Assembly (NCBI GenBank): GCA_041859945.1 | Contig: JBFLGC010000024.1 | Span: forward strand, 1 to 40,470 | Source: Tetragenococcus sp041859945 | Lineage (GTDB): Bacteria > Bacillota > Bacilli > Lactobacillales > Enterococcaceae | Length of the DNA: 40,470 nucleotides | Direction of reading: 5' to 3' | In this document: one piece after another, positions 25,907 to 33,887 of the stretch | Position numbering within the stretch: the first letter of the stretch is position 1 | How the letters are laid out: each line of letters begins with the position of its first letter | The notes under the pieces: generated by a model | Seen by the model: the letters and a program-made list of their open reading frames with translations, nothing else | The model's database searches: none | Told to the model about the DNA's origin: nothing | Translations under genes and position numbers: made by a program

Positions 25907-27124
25907 ATGGAATATACACAAGAGAAACCGAATTACACCATGACGACCGTGATGGAAGAAGCGGCACGGTGTTTGCTTTGTCATGATGCCCCTTGTTCAC
26001 AAGCTTGCCCGGCAGAAACGGATCCGGCTCGCTTCATTCGCAGTGTCCGGTTTCGTAATTTTAAAGGAGCAGCTGAAACGATCCGCGAAAACAATGCTTT
26101 AGGGGCTATTTGTGCGCGCGTCTGCCCGACGGAACGTTATTGTGAGCTAGCTTGTACGCGCAGTGGCATTGATGTACCGATCGATATTGGTGGGATCCAA
26201 CGTTTTGTGACTGACTTTGAACAACAAGCGCAGATGGATATCCTCAAAAAAGCACCAGCCAATGGGATGACAGTAGCCATCGTAGGTTCTGGACCAGCTG
26301 GCTTGCAAGCGGCAACGACTTTGTTACAAAAAGGATATGCCGTGGATATTTACGAAAAACAAGCCAAAGCAGGCGGCTATCTGACTTATGGCATTCCAGA
26401 ATATCGCCTGCCAGCTGAAATCGTCGACTATGAAATCAAGCGGATCGAAAATCTGGGTGCTAGTTTTCATTTTGGTCGCACGATCGGATTGGATCTTTCA
26501 CTTGATGAATTAAAAGAAAGTCACGATGCCATTATTTTAGCGATCGGGGCTAGCACTGGTAAGATGTTACCGATGTTTGCGGATAATCCTTTTGTCGAAA
26601 CGGCTGTGTCTTTTCTAGCCCGGACTCGCAATCATCATGGCAAAGTCGACTTACCCGAAAATGCCTTAGTGATCGGTGGTGGCGATGTCGCGATGGATGT
26701 CAATGCGACTTTAAAAATTTTAGGCGTCAAGCATGTGACTGATGTCGTTTATGAAGAGTTTTCTGAATTTAGGGCTTCACAAACAGAATTAGAAACAGCT
26801 CAAAAACATGGTGTTACGATCATTGACGGTTATGCACCAGAATCTGTTACCGACAACACGGTGACTTTTGCCGCACGTGCTATCGATAGCAAATTACAAA
26901 TCAAAGCTGACAAGATCTATTTGGCAGTAGGTCAAAAGGTCAATGCGGATGGTCTTTCTTTACCTATAGAAAAAAATGAAGTGACTTTCGATGGTTATCA
27001 AACCGCAGATCCTAACGTATTTGTCGCCGGTGACATTGCCAAAGGTGACAAGACGGTGGTTTGGGCGGTCCAAAAAGGCAAAGAAGCCGCTAACGCCTGT
27101 GACAACTTATTAGGAGGTAAATAA
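25907..27124 (+). CDS. preT: NAD-dependent dihydropyrimidine dehydrogenase, subunit PreT
   Basis: PreT is the flavin and iron-sulfur subunit that passes electrons from NADH to PreA for reduction of uracil or thymine (reversible in vivo). The 405 residues have an N-terminal cysteine-rich part (CLLCHDAPCSQACPAETDPA and CARVCPTERYCELACTR) for two [4Fe-4S] clusters, then the FAD motif VAIVGSGPAGLQAATTL near residue 120, the NAD motif ALVIGGGDVAMDVNAT near 250 and a final VFVAGDIAKGDKTVV. AAGGAAGAGG precedes ATG 25907. One base separates its stop from preA. Glutamate synthase small subunits share the fold, but the preA neighbour decides. Confidence 0.92.
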   Translation: MEYTQEKPNYTMTTVMEEAARCLLCHDAPCSQACPAETDPARFIRSVRFRNFKGAAETIRENNALGAICARVCPTERYCELACTRSGIDVPIDIGGIQRFVTDFEQQAQMDILKKAPANGMTVAIVGSGPAGLQAATTLLQKGYAVDIYEKQAKAGGYLTYGIPEYRLPAEIVDYEIKRIENLGASFHFGRTIGLDLSLDELKESHDAIILAIGASTGKMLPMFADNPFVETAVSFLARTRNHHGKVDLPENALVIGGGDVAMDVNATLKILGVKHVTDVVYEEFSEFRASQTELETAQKHGVTIIDGYAPESVTDNTVTFAARAIDSKLQIKADKIYLAVGQKVNADGLSLPIEKNEVTFDGYQTADPNVFVAGDIAKGDKTVVWAVQKGKEAANACDNLLGGK

Positions 27125-27125
27125 A

Positions 27126-28373
27126 ATGATAGATAAAGATTTATCGATCGATTTTCTTGGTGTCCATTTTGACAATCCTTTCTGTTTATCATCCTCACCA
27201 GTAGATAATTGTTATGAGATGTGTAAAAAAGCTTATGAAACCGGATGGGGCGGGGTCGTGTTCAAGACGATCGGACCGGCTGATTTTGTGGTCGATGAAG
27301 TCTCGCCGCGTTTTGATGAATTGACCAAAGAAGGGACACCTTTTGTAGGCTTCAAGAATATGGAACAAATTGCCGAACACTCTTTGGAAGAGAATTTGGC
27401 TGATCTACGCAAACTAAAAGAAGAATTTCCTGATAAAGTCTTGATCGCTTCGATCATGGGGACTTGCGAAGAAGACTGGACCGAATTGGCAAAACTCGTT
27501 ACGGAAACGGGAGCGGATATGATCGAAATGAATTTGTCTTGTCCGCAAATGACATCGCATGCCATGGGTTCAGATGTTGGTGCCAATCCCGAATTGTGTC
27601 AAAAATATTGTGCGGCGGTCAAACGCGGCTCTGATTTACCCGTCTTAGCAAAAATGACCCCCAATATCACGGATATGGTCCCAGCTGCTAAAGGTAGTTT
27701 GGCTGGCGGTGCCGATGGGATCGCGGCGATCAATACCGTTAAATCGATCGCTAATCTCGATCTAGAACGGAAAGTCGGTCTACCAATCATTAATGGCAAA
27801 TCCTCGATTTCAGGCTTCTCAGGTAAAGCTGTTAAACCGATTGCTTTGCGTTTCATTCAACAATTACGAGCGGATCCTGATCTGGAAGATTTACCGATTT
27901 CTGGAATCGGAGGGATCGAAACTTGGGAAGATGCCGTCGAGTTCATTTTGCTTGGTGCTAGTACCTTACAAGTTACGACGGCGGTCATGCAGTATGGTTA
28001 TCGTATCGTAGAAGATATGAAGAATGGTCTGATGCATTATATGGAAGAACAAGATGTCGACCACTTGCAAGAACTCGTTGGCTTGGCTAACGTCAACATG
28101 ATCCCAGCTGAAGAATTGGATCGTGATTATAAAGTCTATCCACGTATCGATTGGAAAAAGTGTATCGGTTGTGGTCGCTGCTTTATCTCATGCTTTGATG
28201 GCGCCCATCAGGCAATCGAATGGAATGAAGCCACGCGACTTCCCCGTGTCAATGAAGATCGTTGTGTCGGCTGCCATCTCTGCAATCTCGTTTGTCCTGT
28301 CGATGCCATCAGTTTTGGCAAAGTTGAAATGAAACCCGGACGTGTCGGTGTCGCCAGTGAAAAAATGATTTAG
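27126..28373 (+). CDS. preA: NAD-dependent dihydropyrimidine dehydrogenase, subunit PreA
   Basis: The catalytic subunit has 415 residues: an FMN-binding dihydroorotate-dehydrogenase-like barrel (residues about 1-310, with NPFCLSSSPV, MIEMNLSCPQM and ISGIGGIETWEDA) and a C-terminal ferredoxin domain with CIGCGRCFISCFDG and CVGCHLCNLVCPVDA. The cysteine in NLSCP is the expected active-site region. AGGAGG inside the preT end provides the ribosome-binding site. No dihydropyrimidinase or beta-ureidopropionase gene follows, so only the first step is encoded here. Confidence 0.94.
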   Translation: MIDKDLSIDFLGVHFDNPFCLSSSPVDNCYEMCKKAYETGWGGVVFKTIGPADFVVDEVSPRFDELTKEGTPFVGFKNMEQIAEHSLEENLADLRKLKEEFPDKVLIASIMGTCEEDWTELAKLVTETGADMIEMNLSCPQMTSHAMGSDVGANPELCQKYCAAVKRGSDLPVLAKMTPNITDMVPAAKGSLAGGADGIAAINTVKSIANLDLERKVGLPIINGKSSISGFSGKAVKPIALRFIQQLRADPDLEDLPISGIGGIETWEDAVEFILLGASTLQVTTAVMQYGYRIVEDMKNGLMHYMEEQDVDHLQELVGLANVNMIPAEELDRDYKVYPRIDWKKCIGCGRCFISCFDGAHQAIEWNEATRLPRVNEDRCVGCHLCNLVCPVDAISFGKVEMKPGRVGVASEKMI

Positions 28374-28378
28374 TAGGC

Positions 28379-28414
28379 AAAGAGTTCTGTTCTATATGAG
28401 TAGGACTCTTTTTT
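28379..28414 (+). terminator. Terminator of preTA
   Basis: AAAGAGT and ACTCTTTT pair across a loop of about 18 bases, followed by T. Confidence 0.65.
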
Positions 28415-28560
28415 GATAGCCACTATTTTCATGATATGTTTGATATTTATGGATACCGAAGTTCAAATTCGGTATCCAATTAATTTTTTGTAGATACTGG
28501 AATCGCCATTCGGTATCCAATTAATTTTTTTGGATACCAGAATTTCCATTTGATAGCCAC
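28413..28560 (+). repeat. Three degenerate hairpin units with flanking 11-bp direct repeats
   Basis: GATAC-bearing units start near 28452, 28493 and 28533, a period of 40-41 bases, and two share the spacer CAATTAATTTTTT. Unit 1 forms a perfect 10-bp stem (GGATACCGAA / TTCGGTATCC, loop of 7). Unit 2 forms a weaker one and unit 3 hardly pairs. The block is bordered by TTGATAGCCAC at 28413-28423 and 28550-28560. Nothing in it is coding. Confidence 0.75.
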
Positions 28561-28645
28561 AAATTTATCTTGCTATTCTCAAGCTTTCAAATAGAGCTGA
28601 CTATCACACTTCGAGTTACAAAATCAATCATTTTGCATAAATTAC

Positions 28646-28674
28646 TTGACGTGTTTCAAAATTTTTGTTAAACT
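28646..28674 (+). promoter_or_regulatory. Sigma-A promoter of the infC operon
   Basis: TTGACG and TAAACT are spaced by 17 bases, about 180 bases before infC, leaving room for the leader. Confidence 0.8.
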
Positions 28675-28680
28675 ATTAAA

Positions 28681-28811
28681 GTTGAGAAAAGGAAGTAGAG
28701 GCACGCGCTTCTCGCCTGAGTGAAAAGGTTCGCTGGGCAGATAGAATTTGAACTGATGAAAGTCAGTCTAAATTTGGGCGCGGGTTCTTTTGAAAAAGAA
28801 CTCGTTTTTTA
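28681..28811 (+). promoter_or_regulatory. L20-type autoregulatory leader with terminator
   Basis: The transcribed leader folds into paired segments (for example ACTGA / TCAGT around 28752-28768) and ends in a terminator at 28781-28811 (CGGGTTCTTT / AAAGAACTCG plus T6). In Firmicutes the infC-rpmI-rplT leader is bound by ribosomal protein L20, which favours termination. The class is assigned by position and layout; I did not verify the L20 contacts. Confidence 0.75.
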
Positions 28812-28854
28812 TTGTCTTTTTTCTTTCTCGCAAATAACTTGGAGGTGAATGACC

Positions 28855-29370
28855 ATAGCAAAGGATATGATGGTTAACGACGGCATTCGTGCACGTGAAT
28901 TGCGTTTGATCGATCAAGATGGCAATCAACTTGGTGTAAAAAGCAAAGCTGAAGCACTTAGTATCGCTGAAAAAGCGAACTTAGATGTTGTTCTGGTGGC
29001 TCCAACGGCAAAACCACCAGTTGCGCGGATCATGGATTATGGGAAGTTTCGGTTTGAACAACAGAAAAAAGAACGTGAAGCTCGCAAGAAACAAAAAGTG
29101 ATCAATATCAAGGAAGTACGCTTAAGTCCAACGATCGATGAAAATGATTTTAATACGAAATTACGGAATGCACGGAAGTTTTTGGAAAAAGGAGACAAAG
29201 TGAAAGCTTCGATCCGTTTCAAAGGTCGTGCCATTACTCACAAAGAAATTGGTCAGAAGGTCCTGATGCGTCTTGCTGATGAAACAAACGATCTGGCATC
29301 GATCGAACAAAGACCCAAAATGGACGGACGTAGCATGTTCTTGATGCTGACGCCAAAAAACGACAAGTAA
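28855..29370 (+). CDS. infC: Translation initiation factor IF-3, probable ATA start
   Basis: IF-3 binds the 30S subunit and checks initiator tRNA and start codon. The C-terminal KVINIKEVRLSPTIDENDF and FRFEQQKKEREARKKQK linker are diagnostic. The ATG at 28849 lies one base after the strong site GGAGGTG (28841-28847), too close to be used with it. The in-frame ATA at 28855 is nine bases after GGAGG and aligns with the start of Bacillus IF-3, which uses ATT. The product would then have 171 residues. Rare start codons in infC let IF-3 limit its own synthesis. Confidence 0.93.
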   Translation: MAKDMMVNDGIRARELRLIDQDGNQLGVKSKAEALSIAEKANLDVVLVAPTAKPPVARIMDYGKFRFEQQKKEREARKKQKVINIKEVRLSPTIDENDFNTKLRNARKFLEKGDKVKASIRFKGRAITHKEIGQKVLMRLADETNDLASIEQRPKMDGRSMFLMLTPKNDK

Positions 29371-29410
29371 GAAACGCCAAATAGGAACGATTTTGAGGAG
29401 GAAATAAGTT

Positions 29411-29611
29411 ATGCCAAAACAAAAAACACACCGCGGATTAGCAAAGCGTGTCAAACGTACTGGTAAAGGCGGTTTGAAAAGATATCGCGCGTTCACAAGT
29501 CACCGTTTCCACGGTAAGACCAAAAAGCAACGCCGTCAATTGCGTAAAGCAGGTATGGTTTCCGCTAGTGATAACAAACGGATCCGTCAACAATTAGCAA
29601 AAATGAAATAA
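29411..29611 (+). CDS. rpmI: 50S ribosomal protein L35
   Basis: The 66-residue basic protein has the family sequence MPKQKTHRGLAKRVKRTGKG and ends RQQLAKMK. GAGGAGG precedes ATG 29411. It lies between infC and rplT in the standard operon. Confidence 0.97.
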   Translation: MPKQKTHRGLAKRVKRTGKGGLKRYRAFTSHRFHGKTKKQRRQLRKAGMVSASDNKRIRQQLAKMK

Positions 29612-29658
29612 AACGCAATTAGATATCTAAAATTGATCTATATTAGGAGGAATTAAAC

Positions 29659-30015
29659 ATGGCACGTGTTAAAGGTGGAACAGTAACTCGTAAACGTCGT
29701 AAAAAAGTGCTTAAATTAGCAAAAGGTTATTATGGTTCCAAACATGCTCTATATAAAACAGCAAATGAACAAGTAATGAATTCTTATAATTATGCTTATC
29801 GGGATCGTCGTCAAAAGAAACGCGACTTCCGTAAATTATGGATCGCTCGGATCAACGCGGCAGCTCGCATGAATGGTTTGAGCTACTCAAAATTAATGCA
29901 TGGTTTAAAAGTTGCTGGCATCGACATCAACCGCAAAATGTTGGCTGATTTAGCTGTCACTGACGCCACGGCTTTTACAGCTTTGACTGACCAAGCAAAA
30001 GATGCTTTAAAATAA
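29659..30015 (+). CDS. rplT: 50S ribosomal protein L20
   Basis: The 118-residue protein has the typical KLAKGYYGSKHALYKTANEQ, RDRRQKKRDFRKLWIARINAA and the C-terminal globular domain. L20 assembles early on 23S rRNA and represses its own operon through the leader upstream of infC. AGGAGG precedes ATG 29659, and a terminator follows. Confidence 0.97.
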   Translation: MARVKGGTVTRKRRKKVLKLAKGYYGSKHALYKTANEQVMNSYNYAYRDRRQKKRDFRKLWIARINAAARMNGLSYSKLMHGLKVAGIDINRKMLADLAVTDATAFTALTDQAKDALK

Positions 30016-30020
30016 GCCAT

Positions 30021-30054
30021 AAAAAATCCTTCCTATTTTTAGGAAGGATTTTTT
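30021..30054. terminator. Bidirectional terminator between rplT and the convergent gene
   Basis: AAAAAATCCTTCCT and AGGAAGGATTTTTT pair around a short loop, giving T runs on both strands. The right arm overlaps the end of the minus-strand gene. Confidence 0.92.
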
Positions 30055-31004
30055 GCTAACCAAGCATCGACTTGTGGCGCGGTTTTGAGTTCGGCTTTTC
30101 TCAAATTTTCGATAAACAGTTTGGTCTGAGTCAATTTTTTACGTGAAAACGACTCTATATCGATTTCTTTACACAATTTTTCAAGTGCTAAACAATAGTC
30201 GAGTTGGGCAAATAAGATCCTTTTTGGTAACGGTGCTTGTTTAGCTAAAATTTGTAAGGTTTTGCCGATATCTCGGAGTGGATCTTCCTTTATTTTTTCA
30301 CTATATAAGACAGCTCCGTTTTGATGGTCGATGATCGTAAGCAAAGGATAATATTGTTGGTACTGTTCCTTTTTTTCTAAAATTTGTGGCAAAAACGTCA
30401 AAGCAATTTCGTAACTACCTTGATTGGGGACCTTCTGCTGTTCTTTTATTTTCCGCAAATTAGAAGAATCGACGGAACGGATATAAGTGGTTAGGTTTTG
30501 ACGATTGTTTTGGGCATAACTAATTTTCACTTGACCAAAACGTTCTTTGTATAAAGCAACTAGCGCAAAATTCAGTGTAGGAGCTTTTCCTAGTGTTCCA
30601 TTTTCAAGTTTTTCAAGCGCAGTGAGGTAGCTTCTTAAAGCAAAAGCAAGATCGGCGTAGACCTCTTTTTCGATCTCAGCGAATTTTTTGCCGATTTCAT
30701 AATGGGTCAGACTCACTTGGTTCGTATCAGGAAAATAGGCCAGTCGATAGCCGGCAAAATTGAGCCAAGGATCAGAAAAGTCATGACCAGAATTTTGTAC
30801 ACGAATCTCGCGCGCCATTTGTGAATTGGAATCAAGATAGATCCGCAAGCCATAGTCTTCTTTATGTTTGTAACAATCGATCAAACTGTCACTTTTTTCG
30901 TGAATATTATGCAAGATAAAAAGCTGATTTTCACTCATTACTTCCCAAGGTTTTAAAGCGTAAATTTGGCGTGCATAGGTTTGAATGTTTTCTTCTATAG
31001 TCAT
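30039..31004 (-). CDS. Hypothetical cytoplasmic protein
   Basis: I do not recognise this 321-residue protein. The start ATG 31004 follows GGGAG; an upstream frame extension would add a sequence without such a site. It has no signal peptide or clear membrane helix. It opens MTIEENIQTYARQIYALKPWEVM and shows mixed alpha/beta sequence with aromatic-rich strands (LNFAGYRLAYFPDTNQV) and a helical charged C-terminal third (LCKEIDIESFSRKKLTQTKLF). The gene stands alone, convergent to rplT and divergent from the beta-glucosidase gene. Confidence 0.75.
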   Translation of the reverse strand: MTIEENIQTYARQIYALKPWEVMSENQLFILHNIHEKSDSLIDCYKHKEDYGLRIYLDSNSQMAREIRVQNSGHDFSDPWLNFAGYRLAYFPDTNQVSLTHYEIGKKFAEIEKEVYADLAFALRSYLTALEKLENGTLGKAPTLNFALVALYKERFGQVKISYAQNNRQNLTTYIRSVDSSNLRKIKEQQKVPNQGSYEIALTFLPQILEKKEQYQQYYPLLTIIDHQNGAVLYSEKIKEDPLRDIGKTLQILAKQAPLPKRILFAQLDYCLALEKLCKEIDIESFSRKKLTQTKLFIENLRKAELKTAPQVDAWLAKNPS

Positions 31005-31139
31005 TTTAAGGGCTCCCTTTTCTATCGATTGTAGCAAAAACAAACCAAGCACGTCAAACTAGATTTTTTTCTCAATTTTGCACGTTCTGCTGTAGTGAAA
31101 TTGAGAAAAGCTTTCAAGTCGCGGCTTGATAAGTAAGTG

Positions 31140-31164
31140 AAGCACTTAAAAAATTAAAGTGCTT
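31140..31164. promoter_or_regulatory. Inverted repeat upstream of the beta-glucosidase promoter
   Basis: AAGCACTT and AAGTGCTT form perfect 8-bp arms nine bases apart, just before and partly over the -35 region. It may be an operator for a dedicated regulator. Confidence 0.4.
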
Positions 31165-31173
31165 GCGTTTCCA
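31160..31173 (-). promoter_or_regulatory. Catabolite-responsive element (cre)
   Basis: On the minus strand TGGAAACGCAAGCA matches every fixed position of the consensus TGNAARCGNWWNCA. It overlaps the -35 box of the bgl promoter, a position where CcpA represses. Confidence 0.75.
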
Positions 31174-31190
31174 CCGGTATCGTTTATCAT
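31163..31190 (+). promoter_or_regulatory. Promoter of the beta-glucosidase gene
   Basis: TTGCGT and TATCAT are 16 bases apart, about 45 bases before the start codon. Confidence 0.55.
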
Positions 31191-31237
31191 AAAGAGAGAC
31201 ACATGATTTGTTTTTGATCAAACGAGGAGGGAAACTT

Positions 31238-32683
31238 ATGTCAGTATTTCCAGAAAATTTTTTATGGGGTGGCGCAACAGCCGCCAATCAACTTGAAGGA
31301 GCTTTTCTAGAAGACGGACGTGGCTGGTCGACGGCAGATACGGCGAAATATCTGGGCAAAGCAGCTAGATCGGCTATGTCTTTAACTGAACCCATGACTA
31401 AGGCTATGGTCGAAGCCGCCATGAATGATAAAGAAGGCCATTATCCCAAACGTCATGGTATTGATTTTTACCATCATTACAAGGAAGATATTGCCTTATT
31501 TGCGGAAATGGGTTTTAAGACCTTTCGCTTATCGATTTCTTGGCCTCGGATCTTCCCAAATGGAGATGACAAAGAACCAAATGAAGCGGGACTGAAATTT
31601 TATGACGGTGTGATCGATGAATGTCTAAAATATGGGATCGAACCGCTTGTGACGATTTCCCATTATGAGTTTCCCTTAGCTTTGAGTTTCAAGCAAAATG
31701 GCTGGTTGAGTCGCAAGACGATCGATGCTTTTGTTTTTTATGCTACAACACTTTTTGAACGTTATAAAGATAAAGTCAAATATTGGTTGACTTTTAATGA
31801 AATCAATATCATCAGTATGACCGGGTATTTAAGCGGTGGGATCTTGGCGGATGGTATCGATAACATGCTGGAAGTTCAATATCAAGCCGCCCACCATCAA
31901 TTTGTAGCCAGCGCTAAAGTTGTCAAAGCCTGCCATGAAATCATTCCGGATGCTAAGATCGGTTGTATGTTGGCACGGATGGAAGCTTATCCAGCCACCT
32001 GTGATCCCAATGATGTGTTAGCGAGTGTCGACTTAGATGAATGGAATCTCTTCTTCTCAGATGTTCAAGTGCGGGGGTACTATCCGTCGTATATGACAAA
32101 ATTTTTTAAAGATCATGATATTCATTTGGATATCCATCCAGAAGACGCCACCGTTTTAAAAGAAGGCACGGTTGATTTTATGTCCTTTAGTTACTATATG
32201 TCAATGGTGGCAAGTTCGCAAAAAGGCAATGAAACGGTTGCTGGGAATTTGTTGGCCTCACAAAAAAATCCTTATCTAGAATCGAGTGCTTGGGGTTGGC
32301 AGATCGATCCAGTGGGCTTACGGGTCACCTTGAAGAAACTTTATGATCGTTATCAAGTGCCGCTTTTTATCGTGGAAAATGGCTTGGGTGCTGAAGATAA
32401 AGTCGAGTCAGATGGCAGTATCCATGACGATTATCGGATCGATTATATGAGAAAACACATCGAACAAATCGGCTTGGCGATTGAAGAGGGCGTTGATGTG
32501 ATGGGCTATACGCCTTGGGGTTGCATCGATTTGATCAGCGCTAGCACGAGCGAAATGTCGAAACGTTATGGTTTTATTTATGTCGATTTAGATGACGATA
32601 ATAAAGGAACTTTGGCACGGAGCCGTAAAGATTCCTTTTATTGGTATAAGAAAGTCATTGAAACAAACGGTGAAGAACTTTAA
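31238..32683 (+). CDS. GH1 6-phospho-beta-glucosidase
   Basis: This cytoplasmic enzyme splits phosphorylated beta-glucosides such as cellobiose-6-phosphate or arbutin-6-phosphate delivered by a PTS. ATG 31238 follows GAGGAGGG and gives 481 residues, the normal length. E188 in TFNEIN is the acid/base and E380 in FIVENG the nucleophile. SEMSKRYGFIYVD near the C-terminus is the loop that holds the 6-phosphate in this subfamily. No PTS or antiterminator gene is adjacent. The promoter carries a cre site, so glucose repression is expected. Confidence 0.93.
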   Translation: MSVFPENFLWGGATAANQLEGAFLEDGRGWSTADTAKYLGKAARSAMSLTEPMTKAMVEAAMNDKEGHYPKRHGIDFYHHYKEDIALFAEMGFKTFRLSISWPRIFPNGDDKEPNEAGLKFYDGVIDECLKYGIEPLVTISHYEFPLALSFKQNGWLSRKTIDAFVFYATTLFERYKDKVKYWLTFNEINIISMTGYLSGGILADGIDNMLEVQYQAAHHQFVASAKVVKACHEIIPDAKIGCMLARMEAYPATCDPNDVLASVDLDEWNLFFSDVQVRGYYPSYMTKFFKDHDIHLDIHPEDATVLKEGTVDFMSFSYYMSMVASSQKGNETVAGNLLASQKNPYLESSAWGWQIDPVGLRVTLKKLYDRYQVPLFIVENGLGAEDKVESDGSIHDDYRIDYMRKHIEQIGLAIEEGVDVMGYTPWGCIDLISASTSEMSKRYGFIYVDLDDDNKGTLARSRKDSFYWYKKVIETNGEEL

Positions 32684-32689
32684 AAATGA

Positions 32690-32718
32690 AAGAGCAGGGC
32701 GTCGGTCCTGCTCTTTTT
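32690..32718 (+). terminator. Terminator of the beta-glucosidase gene
   Basis: AAAGAGCAGG and CCTGCTCTTT pair across a short loop, followed by T. Confidence 0.9.
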
Positions 32719-32726
32719 ATGTATGC

Positions 32727-32764
32727 AAAAAGCCTGAGCTCTTTTCCTTGCGGCGAACTCAGAC
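32727..32764 (-). terminator. Terminator of the 55-residue protein gene
   Basis: On the minus strand GTCTGAGTTC and GAGCTCAGGC pair with two G-T pairs and are followed by TTTTT; the left arm begins at the end of the coding sequence. Confidence 0.7.
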
Positions 32765-32926
32765 TTTTTTGAGATCTTCTACTTTTTTGACACGACCACC
32801 GATCTTGTCTGCAAAAGCTTCTGAATCTTTACGATTGCTAAAAAGTAATAATTTATCCAAGGATTTGTCTCGGGTCCTTCGACCATCTTTGGAGATGTAA
32901 CCATGGAAAACTTTCACTACATACAT
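32759..32926 (-). CDS. Small conserved-looking protein, 55 residues
   Basis: The frame from ATG 32926 (after AGGAGA) encodes MYVVKVFHGYISKDGRR followed by a basic, mixed sequence ending VKKVEDLKKV. No membrane segment or signal is seen; strand-helix alternation suggests a small folded domain. Ribosome-binding site and terminator support a real gene. The function is unknown. Confidence 0.7.
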   Translation of the reverse strand: MYVVKVFHGYISKDGRRTRDKSLDKLLLFSNRKDSEAFADKIGGRVKKVEDLKKV

Positions 32927-33058
32927 AGGCGTTTTCTCCTTTCTTTGTGAATCTATCTTGATTATACGAGTAATTCGCAAATAATCAAGAAAAACGCCTA
33001 CATTTTACCAAAAAAAAGAACTTTTTTAGGAAAAGTTCGTAAAAACCGCTTATTTTTC

Positions 33059-33493
33059 TTAATTATTAGCTGTTTTATCCGTATAATTTTGAAAAATTTT
33101 GTGAAATTCTGGACGGGATTTTTTTAAACTGATCAAGCGCTGGTTTTCCTGAGCTAAAAAACAGTGCTTGCTTGTGCCTGTTGTCATCAACGTTTCGTTA
33201 GTGTCATAGATTTCATAACGTAGATCAAGACGGGTCCCGGTATATTTTTCGATAAATAAATCGATCCGTACCCAATCACCAAAATGGAGCATGTTTTTGT
33301 ACTGACAAGAAACTTCCAAAACGGGCACGATGATACCATTTGCTTCGATCGTCTGATAAGAAAGACCCAAAAATTCAAGAAAGTTTACCCGTGCTTCCTC
33401 AAACCAGCGGATGTAATTGGAATGATGAATGATCCCCATTTTATCCGTTTCATAATATTGGGCTTGGCGTTTGTAGCCTGCATAAATCTCCAT
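33059..33493 (-). CDS. Acyl-CoA thioesterase, YbgC/4HBT hotdog family
   Basis: The 144-residue protein has the family active-site segment YYETDKMGIIHHSNYIRWFEEAR, with the catalytic aspartate D17 and the conserved histidine-asparagine pair. VEVSCQYK-like strands and RIDLFIEKYTGTRLDLRYEIYD of the hotdog fold follow. Such enzymes hydrolyse acyl-CoA or acyl-ACP thioesters; the substrate is not known here. GAGGAGGA precedes ATG 33493. It appears monocistronic. Confidence 0.88.
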   Translation of the reverse strand: MEIYAGYKRQAQYYETDKMGIIHHSNYIRWFEEARVNFLEFLGLSYQTIEANGIIVPVLEVSCQYKNMLHFGDWVRIDLFIEKYTGTRLDLRYEIYDTNETLMTTGTSKHCFLAQENQRLISLKKSRPEFHKIFQNYTDKTANN

Positions 33494-33852
33494 TAAATTG
33501 TCCTCCTCGTTTTTTTTTAAAGTATAACATAATTTTGCCTAGATCTAACACACGAAGTCAGATCATTTTTGACCTTGCATTCTTGGTTCGATAGCTTTCT
33601 GCGTTTGTTCTTTTAACAAGCTAAAAAATCGCTAATATCTTTCAACAAGAACGGGCCTTTTATGGTTTTTACTTCACCATGTCAACAACCGTAGTCTTTT
33701 TAGGAGATTACGCTATGAATCCAAAATATAGAAGTGTGATGGATAAGTAATCCAAGCATAGCAAAGAAAGGACATATGACAAGGTAAAACAGAAGACATG
33801 CCCAGACGCTATCACAAGGAGACGATATTTTTCTGAAAATTTTTCAAAAATC
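33494..33852. other. Intergenic region without a supported gene
   Basis: The stretch contains an isolated 11-codon frame (33715-33750) behind a good AGGAG site but nothing of gene length, and no clear repeat. It leads into the hisS promoter. Confidence 0.5.
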
Positions 33853-33881
33853 TTGACATTTAATACGCATTGCGGTACTTT
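33853..33881 (+). promoter_or_regulatory. Sigma-A promoter of the T-box-hisS-aspS operon
   Basis: TTGACA and TACTTT are separated by 17 bases. Transcription would start near 33888, giving a leader of about 225 bases up to the terminator. Confidence 0.7.
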
Positions 33882-33887
33882 ATAGCT

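Noticed and set aside
33715..33750. 11-codon ORF behind AGGAG
   Set aside because: Too short to support as a gene, with no repeat or known leader-peptide pattern; noted only in the region entry.
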